DNA from: Pseudomonas sp. HS6
Lineage (GTDB): Bacteria; Pseudomonadota; Gammaproteobacteria; Pseudomonadales; Pseudomonadaceae
Reading direction: 5' to 3'
Assembly: GCF_023375815.1 (NCBI RefSeq)
Contig: NZ_CP067412.1
Span: forward strand, 3,906,001 to 3,970,000
DNA length: 64,000 bases
Shown here: piece after piece, positions 11,001 through 19,184 of the stretch
How the letters are laid out: each line of letters starts with the position of its first letter
Numbering within the stretch: position 1 is the stretch's first letter
The notes under the pieces: model-generated
Seen by the model: only the letters and a program-made list of their open reading frames with translations
Told to the model about the DNA's origin: nothing
The model's database searches: none
Made by a program: the position numbers and the translations under genes

Positions 11001-11028
11001 TTTCAAGCGCTGATCTAGCTGCTTGAAA
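11001..11028 (+). promoter_or_regulatory. Inverted repeat in the ihfB leader
   Basis: TTTCAAGC (11001-11008) and GCTTGAAA (11021-11028) form perfect 8-base arms around a 12-base spacer. The right arm ends about 14 bases before the ihfB start codon and abuts its AAGGG ribosome site. It could be an operator or a hairpin that affects ihfB translation; there is no T-run, so it is not a terminator. Confidence 0.4.
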
Positions 11029-11042
11029 AAGAAGGGAAAAAT

Positions 11043-11339
11043 ATGACGAAGTCGGAGTTGATCGAACGAATTGTCACCCATCAAGGGCTGCTCTCATCGA
11101 AAGATGTGGAGCTGGCCATCAAGACCATGCTTGAGCAAATGTCCCAGTGCCTGGCTACCGGTGATCGCATCGAGATCCGTGGTTTTGGCAGCTTTTCCTT
11201 ACATTATCGTGCGCCACGTGTGGGGCGCAATCCGAAAACAGGTCAGTCTGTCAGTCTGGACGGAAAGTTCGTTCCGCATTTCAAGCCGGGAAAAGAGCTG
11301 CGTGATCGGGTGAATGACGAAGAGGAGGAGGGGGTTTGA
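11043..11339 (+). CDS. ihfB: Integration host factor subunit beta
   Basis: This is the beta chain of the IHF heterodimer, a nucleoid protein that bends DNA sharply. The 98-residue length is typical. Visible features are the [11 protein letters not shown]-terminus, [13 protein letters not shown], and the DNA-gripping beta-ribbon [11 protein letters not shown] with the intercalating proline. An AAGGG ribosome site lies upstream. It forms the left, conserved edge of the O-antigen locus in Pseudomonas. Confidence 0.98.
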   Translation: MTKSELIERIVTHQGLLSSKDVELAIKTMLEQMSQCLATGDRIEIRGFGSFSLHYRAPRVGRNPKTGQSVSLDGKFVPHFKPGKELRDRVNDEEEEGV

Positions 11340-11366
11340 CAGTCGCTATCAATCCGGGAGTTGCTT

Positions 11367-11606
11367 ATGCGTAACCTCAAACGCATGCTTCTAGGTGTTT
11401 TTATTCTATTGCTTGTATTGGTGATTCTGGCTTTTGTTCTAGAGAATCAACAATCGGTGTCCCTGTTGTTTCTGGGGTGGTCCGGACCTGCGATTCCGGT
11501 ATCGCTGGTTGTGGTAGTGCCTTTGCTCGTCGGCATGTTTATCGGCCCCATCCTCGGTTGGTTTCTGGGACGCTCGTCCAGAGCAGTACGAAAGCGTCTT
11601 GTGTAA
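11367..11606 (+). CDS. LapA-domain (DUF1049) inner-membrane protein
   Basis: This is a 79-residue membrane protein with two hydrophobic helices (about residues 8-28 and 42-65) and a basic C-terminus (GRSSRAVRKRL). The pattern LAFVLENQQSVSLLFLGW is characteristic of LapA/YciS-type DUF1049 proteins, which in E. coli work with LapB in controlling LPS synthesis. I chose the ATG at 11367 because a GGGAG ribosome site lies 6 bases upstream. It follows ihfB by 27 bases, so the two are probably co-transcribed. The LPS link is from family knowledge. Confidence 0.85.
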   Translation: MRNLKRMLLGVFILLLVLVILAFVLENQQSVSLLFLGWSGPAIPVSLVVVVPLLVGMFIGPILGWFLGRSSRAVRKRLV

Positions 11607-11660
11607 GAGCAATCGCGGCAGGGCATCTGTCGAAATTGCGGCTTTGCCTGTCTTTCTCCA

Positions 11661-11689
11661 TTAGTAAAACGTTAATTAAGCTGTAAAAT
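11661..11689 (+). promoter_or_regulatory. Possible promoter upstream of rmlB
   Basis: A TTAGTA/TAAAAT pair with a 17-base spacer lies in the A+T-rich stretch between the LapA-like gene and rmlB. The -35 match is weak. The 226-base gap from 11607 to 11832 holds no gene that I can support. Confidence 0.28.
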
Positions 11690-11832
11690 GCTTCCCTTGT
11701 TCGATAGTGGCTTTTTTCCACATCGATTCAGACTGACTTTGACAGAGGCCGTGTCTTCGACGGCTTTTGCATTCATGGATTAGGCCGCGCTCGTTTGGGG
11801 GCGCAGTCCGCAGCTCAAGGGTATGGTTTCGC

Positions 11833-12909
11833 GTGAAAATTCTAGTTACCGGCGGCGCCGGGTTTATCGGCTCGGCAGTCATCCGTCACATCATTTCCAA
11901 CACCACCGATTCTGTCGTTAACGTCGATAAGCTGACTTACGCCGGTAACCTTGAATCACTGGCTGAGGTCAGTCAAAACTCGCGTTATGCGTTTGAGCGC
12001 GTCGATATCTGTGATCGCGAGCAGATCGACCGTGTTCTGCGTGAACATCAGCCGGATGCCATCATGCATCTGGCAGCAGAATCTCATGTCGACCGTTCGA
12101 TTTCCGGTCCTTCCGAGTTCATCCAGACCAACATTATTGGTACTTACACCTTGCTCGAAGCGGCGCGCCATTACTGGGCAGTGCTGGATGACACGCGCAA
12201 GGCTGCTTTCCGCTTTCATCACATTTCCACGGATGAAGTTTACGGTGATCTGGAAGGTCCGGAAGATCTGTTCACTGAAACGACTCCATATCAGCCAAGT
12301 TCGCCGTACTCGGCCAGTAAGGCCAGTTCCGATCACCTGGTACGTGCCTGGGCCCGTACGTACGGTTTGCCGACTCTGGTTACCAACTGCTCGAACAACT
12401 ATGGCCCTTGCCACTTCCCGGAGAAACTGATCCCGCTGATCATTCTCAATGCGCTGGAAGGCAAGCCGTTGCCGGTATACGGGAAGGGTAATCAGGTCCG
12501 CGACTGGCTCTATGTCGAGGATCACGCCCGTGCGTTGTACAAAGTCGTAACTGAAGGTGTGATCGGCGAGACCTACAACATTGGCGGTCACAACGAAAAG
12601 CAAAACATCGAAGTGGTAAACACCCTGTGCGCTCTGCTTGACGAATTGCGCCCTGATTCCGCGCATCGCCCGCACGCCAAGCTGATCACCTACGTTCAGG
12701 ATCGCCCGGGCCATGACCAGCGTTACGCGATCGATGCGAGCAAAATCCAGCGCGAGCTGGGCTGGACTCCGGAAGAAACCTTTGACTCCGGCATCCGCAA
12801 GACTGTTGAGTGGTACTTGAGCAACACTGAGTGGGTTGAGCACGTCAAGAGCGGCAGCTATCAACAGTGGATTGATCAGAACTACGCGGATCGCTCGAAT
12901 CAGGCATGA
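11833..12909 (+). CDS. rfbB: dTDP-glucose 4,6-dehydratase
   Basis: This NAD-dependent extended SDR makes dTDP-4-keto-6-deoxyglucose from dTDP-glucose, the second step towards dTDP-rhamnose. The protein shows [11 protein letters not shown] at the N-terminus, STDEVYGDL, and the catalytic [10 protein letters not shown] (YxxxK). I use the GTG at 11833 (VKILVTGG); it gives 358 residues, close to the family norm, and CAAGGG lies upstream. The frame is open further upstream without family similarity. It overlaps rmlD by 4 bases and heads the polysaccharide locus. Confidence 0.95.
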   Translation: MKILVTGGAGFIGSAVIRHIISNTTDSVVNVDKLTYAGNLESLAEVSQNSRYAFERVDICDREQIDRVLREHQPDAIMHLAAESHVDRSISGPSEFIQTNIIGTYTLLEAARHYWAVLDDTRKAAFRFHHISTDEVYGDLEGPEDLFTETTPYQPSSPYSASKASSDHLVRAWARTYGLPTLVTNCSNNYGPCHFPEKLIPLIILNALEGKPLPVYGKGNQVRDWLYVEDHARALYKVVTEGVIGETYNIGGHNEKQNIEVVNTLCALLDELRPDSAHRPHAKLITYVQDRPGHDQRYAIDASKIQRELGWTPEETFDSGIRKTVEWYLSNTEWVEHVKSGSYQQWIDQNYADRSNQA

Positions 12910-13799
12910 AGATTCTTCTGCTAGGTAAGAATGGTCAGGTAGGGTGGGAGCTGCAGCGCGCACTGGCTCCGCTTGGCGAGCTGGTTGCGCTGGATCGGCA
13001 GACAGTTGACGGTTTGAGTGGAGACCTGGCTGATCTGTCGGCATTGCGTGACACCATCGATCGGGTCAAGCCGGATGTGATCGTCAATGCGGCCGCCTAC
13101 AACGCGGTGGACAAGGCTGAGTCGGAATCCGAGCTGGCTCTGCGGGTCAACGGCCAGGCGACTCAGGTGATGGCCGAACAAGCCGCGCAACTGGGTGCCT
13201 GGCTCGTTCACTATTCCACAGACTATGTCTTTGACGGTCAGGGGCTGGCTCCCTGGCAGGAAACCGATACTCCCGCTCCATTGAATCGTTATGGCGAAAG
13301 CAAGTTGGCGGGAGAAGCGGCGATCCAGGCGTCCGGGTGCAAATACCTGATCTTTCGTACCAGTTGGGTTTTTGCAGCGCGTGGCCAGAACTTTGCCAAG
13401 ACCATGTTGCGTCTGGCAAAGGAGCGCCAGGAGCTGAATGTCATTGCTGACCAGATAGGTTCGCCGACAGGGGCTGAGCTGATCGCCGATGTCACCGCGC
13501 TCGCCCTGCAGCAAGCGTTGCTGCGACCGGAGCTGGCAGGTTTGTATCATCTCGCTGCCGCAGGAGAGGTTTCCTGGCACGATTATGCCTGTCATGTGCT
13601 TGAGTTTGCCAAAGCCAATGGTGAAGACCTTGCCGTTCGGGTGATCAATCCGATCAATGCTGTTGCATACCCGACTCCCGCTCGTCGTCCGCTTAATTCT
13701 CGATTGAATACTCAGAAACTGCGGGACAATTTTTCTCTACACTTGCCGGATTGGCAAAGTGGTGTAACTCGAATGCTTAGGGAAGTTCTTAACAAATGA
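12906..13799 (+). CDS. rfbD: dTDP-4-dehydrorhamnose reductase
   Basis: This enzyme reduces dTDP-4-keto-L-rhamnose to dTDP-L-rhamnose. Motifs are [12 protein letters not shown] (NADPH-binding), [21 protein letters not shown] and YGESKLAGE (YxxxK). The 297-residue length is normal. It overlaps rmlB by 4 bases and rmlA by 4 bases, so the three are tightly coupled. Its substrate comes from RmlC (3,5-epimerase), which is not in this window and must be encoded elsewhere for rhamnose to be made. Confidence 0.95.
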   Translation: MKILLLGKNGQVGWELQRALAPLGELVALDRQTVDGLSGDLADLSALRDTIDRVKPDVIVNAAAYNAVDKAESESELALRVNGQATQVMAEQAAQLGAWLVHYSTDYVFDGQGLAPWQETDTPAPLNRYGESKLAGEAAIQASGCKYLIFRTSWVFAARGQNFAKTMLRLAKERQELNVIADQIGSPTGAELIADVTALALQQALLRPELAGLYHLAAAGEVSWHDYACHVLEFAKANGEDLAVRVINPINAVAYPTPARRPLNSRLNTQKLRDNFSLHLPDWQSGVTRMLREVLNK

Positions 13800-14686
13800 C
13801 CACGATAAATCGTAAAGGCATCATCCTCGCTGGCGGCTCGGGCACTCGCCTGCACCCGCTTACCCTTGGCGTGTCCAAGCAGATGCTGCCGATTTACGAC
13901 AAGCCGATGATCTTCTATCCGCTATCGGTGCTGATGCTAGCGGGCATGCGCGAAATTTTGATTATTTCCACCCCGGAAGACCTGCCGAACTTCAAAAAGC
14001 TGCTCGGCGACGGTAGCTTGTACGGCATTCAGCTGACTTATGCGGAGCAACCTAGTCCGGACGGCCTGGCGCAAGCGTTTATCATAGGCGAAGAGTTCAT
14101 CGGCAAGGATCCTTGCTGCCTGATCCTGGGTGACAACATTTTCTACGGTCAGCATTTTTCGGACAATCTGCGCTCCGCCAGTTCGCAGCAGTCTGGTGCT
14201 ACCGTGTTTGGCTATCACGTATCCGATCCGGAACGTTTCGGTGTGGTCGAATTCGACTCTACCGGCCGGGCGCTGAGCATCGAAGAGAAGCCGCTGAAGC
14301 CAAAATCCAACTATGCGGTGACGGGGCTGTATTTCTACGACAATCAGGTTGTCGAGATCGCCAAGAACATTAAGCCGTCTTCGCGTGGTGAGCTGGAAAT
14401 CACTGATGTGAACAGTGCGTATCTCAATCAGAAGACGCTCAATGTCGAAATGCTCGGCCGAGGCTTCGCGTGGTTGGATACCGGTACGCATGACTCGTTG
14501 CTTGAAGCCAGTCATTTCGTGCATACGATCGAGCAACGCCAGGGCTTGAAAGTGGCCTGCCTGGAAGAGATTGCCTATCACAACGGCTGGATTACGACCG
14601 AGCAACTTGCTTCTCAGGCAGAAGCCCTGAAGAAAACGGGATACGGTCAATATCTGCAAAAGCTGCTGGATTCGCCTTCTCGCTGA
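13796..14686 (+). CDS. rfbA: Glucose-1-phosphate thymidylyltransferase
   Basis: This enzyme makes dTDP-glucose from glucose 1-phosphate and dTTP and is normally feedback-inhibited by dTDP-rhamnose. The nucleotide-binding motif is [14 protein letters not shown], followed by the sugar-phosphate lysine region [13 protein letters not shown] and LGDNIFYG. The 296-residue length is typical of RmlA. It ends the rmlBDA set; the next gene starts 55 bases later. Confidence 0.96.
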   Translation: MTTINRKGIILAGGSGTRLHPLTLGVSKQMLPIYDKPMIFYPLSVLMLAGMREILIISTPEDLPNFKKLLGDGSLYGIQLTYAEQPSPDGLAQAFIIGEEFIGKDPCCLILGDNIFYGQHFSDNLRSASSQQSGATVFGYHVSDPERFGVVEFDSTGRALSIEEKPLKPKSNYAVTGLYFYDNQVVEIAKNIKPSSRGELEITDVNSAYLNQKTLNVEMLGRGFAWLDTGTHDSLLEASHFVHTIEQRQGLKVACLEEIAYHNGWITTEQLASQAEALKKTGYGQYLQKLLDSPSR

Positions 14687-14741
14687 TTTGAAAGCGACGA
14701 GCTTTCAATTGGTGCGTTCAATCGCTGCTAGCAGGAACGGC

Positions 14742-15662
14742 ATGCCAGTAAAACATCCGAAGATCGCGGTTTTGCTGGCTGCCTATAATGGTATGCAGTG
14801 GATCGAGGAGCAATTAGCTTCGATCCTTGGACAGCTCGCCGTCGATGTTACTATTTATATCAGCGTTGACTTGTCCGATGACGGCACCGAGGTGTGGTGC
14901 GAGGCGTTCAGCGCTGTCGATAGTCGCGTGGTTCTCTTGCCTCCCGCCGGGCGTTTTGGCGGTGCGGCGCGCAACTTTTTTCGCTTGATTCGCGATGTCG
15001 ATCTGCACGGTTACGATGCGGTGGCTTTTGCGGATCAGGATGATATCTGGCAACCCGACAAGCTCCTTCGCGCGACTCAAATAATCGCTTCTCAGGGTGT
15101 CGACGCCTATTCAAGTAATGTCACGGCCTTCTGGCCGGATGGAAGAACGATCCTGCTGGATAAAAGTCAGCCGCAAGTCGCCTGGGATTTCTTGTTCGAA
15201 GCGGCGGGGCCGGGCTGTACTTACGTGTTTAGTCCTGCGCTTGCCTGTTCGTTGCGTCAGCAGGTCATCCACGACTGGGAGCCATTACAGCAGGTCAGTC
15301 TGCACGACTGGTATAGCTATGCCTTTGCCAGGAGCCATGGATTTGAATGGTTCATCGATTCCCAGTCCAGCATGCTTTATCGGCAACACGAGAATAATCA
15401 GGTAGGAGCCAATACAGGGCTTTCATCGTTGTTTCAGCGTTATGTCACTATTCATGAGGGGTGGTGGTTCAAACAAGTCAGGACAATTGCATTGCTTGTC
15501 GGGGTGGGTAATGCGCCATTTGTCAGGGGCTGGTTGAAGCTGAGGCGGCGTGATCTGCTGTTGCTGTCGGTGCGGGGCGGACAGTGTCGGCGTCGGCTTC
15601 GGGACAAATTTTTGTTCTTTTTTGTGTGCTGTCTGACGGCCGTCGTCGGCACAAAATCCTGA
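14742..15662 (+). CDS. Family 2 glycosyltransferase (rhamnosyltransferase-like)
   Basis: This is a cytoplasmic GT-A enzyme of 306 residues. It has KIAVLLAAYNGMQWIEEQL at the N-terminus, the nucleotide-binding SVDLSDDGTE, and FADQDDIWQPDKL as the DxD-type region. The C-terminal YRQHENNQVGAN is shared with the next GT2 gene. The ATG at 14742 is preceded by AGGAACGG at good spacing; a TTG at 14688 would add 18 residues. Its position behind rmlBDA and its similarity to WbbL-type enzymes make rhamnosyl transfer plausible, but donor and acceptor cannot be read from sequence. Confidence 0.85.
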   Translation: MPVKHPKIAVLLAAYNGMQWIEEQLASILGQLAVDVTIYISVDLSDDGTEVWCEAFSAVDSRVVLLPPAGRFGGAARNFFRLIRDVDLHGYDAVAFADQDDIWQPDKLLRATQIIASQGVDAYSSNVTAFWPDGRTILLDKSQPQVAWDFLFEAAGPGCTYVFSPALACSLRQQVIHDWEPLQQVSLHDWYSYAFARSHGFEWFIDSQSSMLYRQHENNQVGANTGLSSLFQRYVTIHEGWWFKQVRTIALLVGVGNAPFVRGWLKLRRRDLLLLSVRGGQCRRRLRDKFLFFFVCCLTAVVGTKS

Positions 15663-15734
15663 TCGGACTTTCAGCAGCTTTCGCGCTTTTTGTCTGGCCT
15701 GTTCGAAGCCTAACAACCGACGATAAAAGTTCTC

Positions 15735-15780
15735 TATAATCGCGCGCTTCGTGAAAGGAACGAATGGAGCGGGTAGGGTG
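15735..15780 (+). promoter_or_regulatory. Probable internal promoter with ops/JUMPstart-like element
   Basis: A perfect TATAAT (15735-15740) without a good -35 box is followed 28 bases later by GCGGGTAGGGTG (15769-15780). This matches 9 of 12 positions of the ops sequence GGCGGTAGCGTG that recruits the antiterminator RfaH in enterobacterial polysaccharide leaders. It sits in an untranslated leader before the second GT2 and the exporter genes, where an ops site would be expected. Confidence 0.4.
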
Positions 15781-15845
15781 CGAGACGCTGAAGATGACTT
15801 TTCAGGCGTCCCCCAGACCGGCGATTAATTGCAGTGGAGCATACA

Positions 15846-16835
15846 GTGGCAAGCCCCTTATCAGCGGATACCGCGAATTCCAGTCTGGATTTTGGCACTG
15901 TTGAAGTGCCTGCTAGGGATGAATCTGTCGCGATCTTGATGTGTTCTTACAATGGTGAGCGATTCCTTTCAGAGCAATTGGCGTCCATTGAGCAGCAGGA
16001 TCATGCGCAGTGGCACCTGTTCGTTTCCGATGACGGTTCGACAGATTCAACGCTGGATATTCTCAAAGCCTTCCAGGCGCGTTTGGGGGAGGAAAAAGTT
16101 ACCCTCCTTTCTGGCCCTCAAACGGGCTTCGCCGATAATTTCATGTCAATCACCTGTCTGGAAACCGTCAGTGCAGATTTCTACGCCTGGTCTGATCAGG
16201 ACGATATCTGGACTTGTGACAAGTTGAGTGCTGCGTTGGCCAGGTTACGTCAGCTGCCGGTTGATGTACCAGCGCTGTATGCCTCTCGGACAACCGTGGT
16301 CAACGAAGCCGGCGTCGGGGTAGGTCGTACCCCCGAGTTTTCTCGCGCTTTCGGTTTTCCCAATGCGCTTGTACAGAGTGTTGCTGCCGGAAATACGATG
16401 GTTTTCAATCGAGCGGCGCGTGAGCTTTTGAGAGCGGGTCCGGCTCAGGGTGTTGTGGCTCATGACTGGTGGGCATATCTGCTAGTGACCGGAGCGGGTG
16501 GTCAGTTCCATTTCGATCAGGTGCCGCGTCTTTTTTACCGTCAGCATGAATCGAATTCGATCGGTGCCAATGCGGGCTTCATGGCAGCGCTGACGCGCAT
16601 CCATAGGTTGTTTCAGGGGCGTCTGAGGGGCTGGATCGATCAGAACGTCAGCGCTCTGGATACTGTCGAGTATCTTCTTACAGAAAAAAATCGCGAAGTG
16701 CTTCGTCGATTCAAGGTGGCTCGCAGTCAAAGCATGCCAGGTCGTCTGATTGGGATGTGGCGCTCGGGTGTGTATCGGCAGACACTCCTCGGAAATCTGG
16801 GACTTGTAGTGGCAACCATTTTCAAAGGAATTTGA
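15846..16835 (+). CDS. Family 2 glycosyltransferase (rhamnosyltransferase-like), second copy
   Basis: This 329-residue GT-A enzyme is related to the gene at 14742. It shows SVAILMCSYNGERFLSEQL, SDDGSTDSTLDIL, AWSDQDDIWTCDKL and the same C-terminal signature YRQHESNSIGAN. It has a longer N-terminal extension (about 25 residues) than the first copy. The GTG at 15846 has GGAG 6 bases upstream; a GTG at 15834 is the alternative. It is the first gene after the putative ops-bearing leader. Sugar specificity is unknown. Confidence 0.82.
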   Translation: MASPLSADTANSSLDFGTVEVPARDESVAILMCSYNGERFLSEQLASIEQQDHAQWHLFVSDDGSTDSTLDILKAFQARLGEEKVTLLSGPQTGFADNFMSITCLETVSADFYAWSDQDDIWTCDKLSAALARLRQLPVDVPALYASRTTVVNEAGVGVGRTPEFSRAFGFPNALVQSVAAGNTMVFNRAARELLRAGPAQGVVAHDWWAYLLVTGAGGQFHFDQVPRLFYRQHESNSIGANAGFMAALTRIHRLFQGRLRGWIDQNVSALDTVEYLLTEKNREVLRRFKVARSQSMPGRLIGMWRSGVYRQTLLGNLGLVVATIFKGI

Positions 16836-16889
16836 CAATGAATGCTTTCAAAAGGGGTTGAAGATGAGTTTTTTTGAGGTCGCAGGTTA

Positions 16890-17708
16890 ATGCAGAAATT
16901 TTCGGCGGCGCCTGGCGTCATGTTTACCAGCGTCTGGCACAATCGCGCGCTTATTGTTGCGTTGATCAAACGGGAGGTCATCGGTCGTTATCGAGGCTCC
17001 TTCATGGGTATTCTCTGGTCGTTCTTCAATCCGATCGTGATGCTTTCTATTTACACGTTCGTGTTCAGTTACGTTTTCAATTCCCGCTGGGCGGGGGCCG
17101 GTGGCTCAAAAGCGGAATTCGCACTCATACTGTTTGCAGGCTTGATGGTCTTCAACTTGTTTGCGGAGTGCGTGACGAGAGCGCCTAATCTGATCATTTC
17201 GAACGCCAATTACGTGAAAAAGGTTGTGTTTCCATTGGAAATATTGCCCTGCGTGATTGCAGGTTCCTCCGTGTTCCATGCGTTCGTCAGCTTGATAGTC
17301 TGGTTGCTCGCCTATTGCGTATTTTTTGGCTTGCCACCTGTCACGGCGCTTTATTTGCCGCTGGTTGTTGCACCGCTGTTGTTGATTATTCTTGGCCTTT
17401 CCTGGGGATTGGCTTCTATTGGTGTTTACATGCGAGATGTCGCGCATTTCATCGGCCTGGTGACAAGCGGTCTGATGTTTCTTGCGCCGATTTTTTATCC
17501 TGCGACGGCGGTGCCGGAGGACTATCGAGGTCTTCTGACGCTCAATCCGCTGACCGTAGTTGTGGAAAACGTCAGAGCTGTTCTGTTTTTCGGGCAGGCG
17601 CCTGACTGGCAGGCGCTCGGCATCTACGCATGCGTGGCTATTGCAGTGGCTTACCTCGGGTTCGCCTTCTTCCAGAAGACCAGAAAGGGGTTTGCCGATG
17701 TCCTCTGA
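16890..17708 (+). CDS. wzm: Polysaccharide ABC exporter, permease (Wzm-type)
   Basis: This is the ABC-2 membrane subunit that moves undecaprenyl-linked polysaccharide across the inner membrane. The 272-residue protein has an amphipathic N-terminus followed by about six hydrophobic helices. Family landmarks are LIKREVIGRYRGSFMG, LWSFFNPIVMLSIYTFVF and the C-terminal FLAPIFYPATAVPE and LNPLTVVVENVRAVLF. The 3' end overlaps the wzt start by 11 bases, as expected for two subunits of one transporter. The gene defines this locus as ABC-dependent. Confidence 0.93.
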   Translation: MQKFSAAPGVMFTSVWHNRALIVALIKREVIGRYRGSFMGILWSFFNPIVMLSIYTFVFSYVFNSRWAGAGGSKAEFALILFAGLMVFNLFAECVTRAPNLIISNANYVKKVVFPLEILPCVIAGSSVFHAFVSLIVWLLAYCVFFGLPPVTALYLPLVVAPLLLIILGLSWGLASIGVYMRDVAHFIGLVTSGLMFLAPIFYPATAVPEDYRGLLTLNPLTVVVENVRAVLFFGQAPDWQALGIYACVAIAVAYLGFAFFQKTRKGFADVL

Positions 17709-19023
17709 AATTGCGATCAATCTTCAGAATGTCAGTAAGTGTTATCACATTTATGACAAGCCGCGTGATCGACTCATGCAAATGTTCGCCGGTCAGCGCA
17801 AGCAGTACTTTCGCGAGTTCTGGGCACTCAAGAACGTTTCGTTCGATATCAAGAAAGGCGAGACCGTTGGTATCGTTGGTCGCAACGGAAGCGGTAAGTC
17901 GACGCTGCTCCAGGTCATTTGCGGCACGTTGAACCAGAGCGTCGGCGATGTTCAAACGGTGGGGCGGATCGGTGCGCTGCTTGAGCTGGGGTCCGGGTTC
18001 AATCCGGAGTTCACCGGGCATGAGAACGTCTACATGAATGCCGCAATCCTGGGATTGAGCCGAGCTGAAGTCGACGAGCGTTATGACGACATTGCCGCTT
18101 TTGCCGACATTGGCGAGTTCATTCATCAGCCGGTCAAGACATACTCAAGCGGCATGATCGTGCGTCTGGCATTTGCCGTTCAGGCAATGGTTGACCCTGA
18201 CATTCTGATTGTCGATGAGGCATTGGCTGTTGGAGATGAGCGCTTTCAGCGCAAGTGTTTCGCCAGACTTGATGAATTGAAGGCCAAAGGCACCTCGATC
18301 TTGTTCGTGTCGCACTCCGGGCCTCAAGTTGTCGAACTCTGTGATCGGGCGATTCTGATGGAGCGCGGCGAGCGCATCTGCACTGGGTCACCGATGGAAG
18401 TCGTTCGGGCGTATCAGAAGCTCATCTACGCGCCAGTGGAAGAGCAACCGCGCTTGATTGAAGAATTCAAGACGATTGGTTCCGACAAGATAGTAGTCGA
18501 GACCCGGGAGGTGGACGTGCCCCAGGACGCTCCCCCGGAAGATCAGTTCTTCGATGCGGGAATGGTGCCCGAATCGACCACCGTTTATCCGGAACAGGGT
18601 GCCCGGATCGACGCCTTCGAAATTTTCGACAAGCAGGGGCGACGCTGTAATGTGCTCAAGGCTGGTGGGGAATACGATATCGTTATGCGTGGTGTCATCA
18701 CCGAAAGCGTATCGCGGATTTTCTTCGCCGTGCATGTTCGCACAGTCTCGGGTGTGGTGATTACGGGTCAACGTTTTCCCGAGGAAGGAAAATATTTTGA
18801 ATGTGAAGGTACCGAGCGGACCTTCAGAATCACTTTCAGTTTTCAGATGGTGATGCTGCCCGGCGTATACTTTGTCGGTGGTGGCGTTTGGTCAGAGGCC
18901 GAGCCCACGTTGTGCCACAGAATTCTGGATGCGATCATGTTCCGGCTCGTGTCGGATCAAGGCGCAAGATCTTTCGGTTATATGGATGCATCTATCGATG
19001 AGCCAGCGCTTGAGCTGTTCTGA
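17698..19023 (+). CDS. wzt: Polysaccharide ABC exporter, ATPase with C-terminal substrate-binding domain (Wzt-type)
   Basis: The 441-residue product has an N-terminal ATPase: Walker A GRNGSGKSTLL, signature YSSGMIVRLAFA, Walker B ILIVDEALAVGDE and the switch histidine in FVSHS. It continues for about 190 residues into a beta-rich domain (RIDAFEIFDKQGRRC, FRITFSFQMVMLPGVYF) like the Wzt C-terminal domain. In E. coli O9a that domain binds the capped non-reducing end of the finished chain and is needed for export. A simple KpsT-type ATPase would stop near residue 250. The next gene, 161 bases on, is the sulfotransferase/coiled-coil protein that I propose as the capping enzyme. Confidence 0.93.
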   Translation: MSSEIAINLQNVSKCYHIYDKPRDRLMQMFAGQRKQYFREFWALKNVSFDIKKGETVGIVGRNGSGKSTLLQVICGTLNQSVGDVQTVGRIGALLELGSGFNPEFTGHENVYMNAAILGLSRAEVDERYDDIAAFADIGEFIHQPVKTYSSGMIVRLAFAVQAMVDPDILIVDEALAVGDERFQRKCFARLDELKAKGTSILFVSHSGPQVVELCDRAILMERGERICTGSPMEVVRAYQKLIYAPVEEQPRLIEEFKTIGSDKIVVETREVDVPQDAPPEDQFFDAGMVPESTTVYPEQGARIDAFEIFDKQGRRCNVLKAGGEYDIVMRGVITESVSRIFFAVHVRTVSGVVITGQRFPEEGKYFECEGTERTFRITFSFQMVMLPGVYFVGGGVWSEAEPTLCHRILDAIMFRLVSDQGARSFGYMDASIDEPALELF

Positions 19024-19184
19024 AGACAACGCGCTCGCTCCGTTCGGGAATGTTTGGATGTTTCAGGAATCGGCTGACAGCATGCCTGGGTTTGAGGGTT
19101 GTCAGGCGGATACGCCAAGGCTGTGCATTGATGTCGCTAAAATTTACACTCCCAAGAAAAAACAACAAGCCTGAGTAGACGGTA

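Noticed and set aside
18872..19174. 100-codon plus-strand frame across the wzt 3' end
   Set aside because: Half overlaps wzt in another frame, and the rest has no ribosome site or homology.
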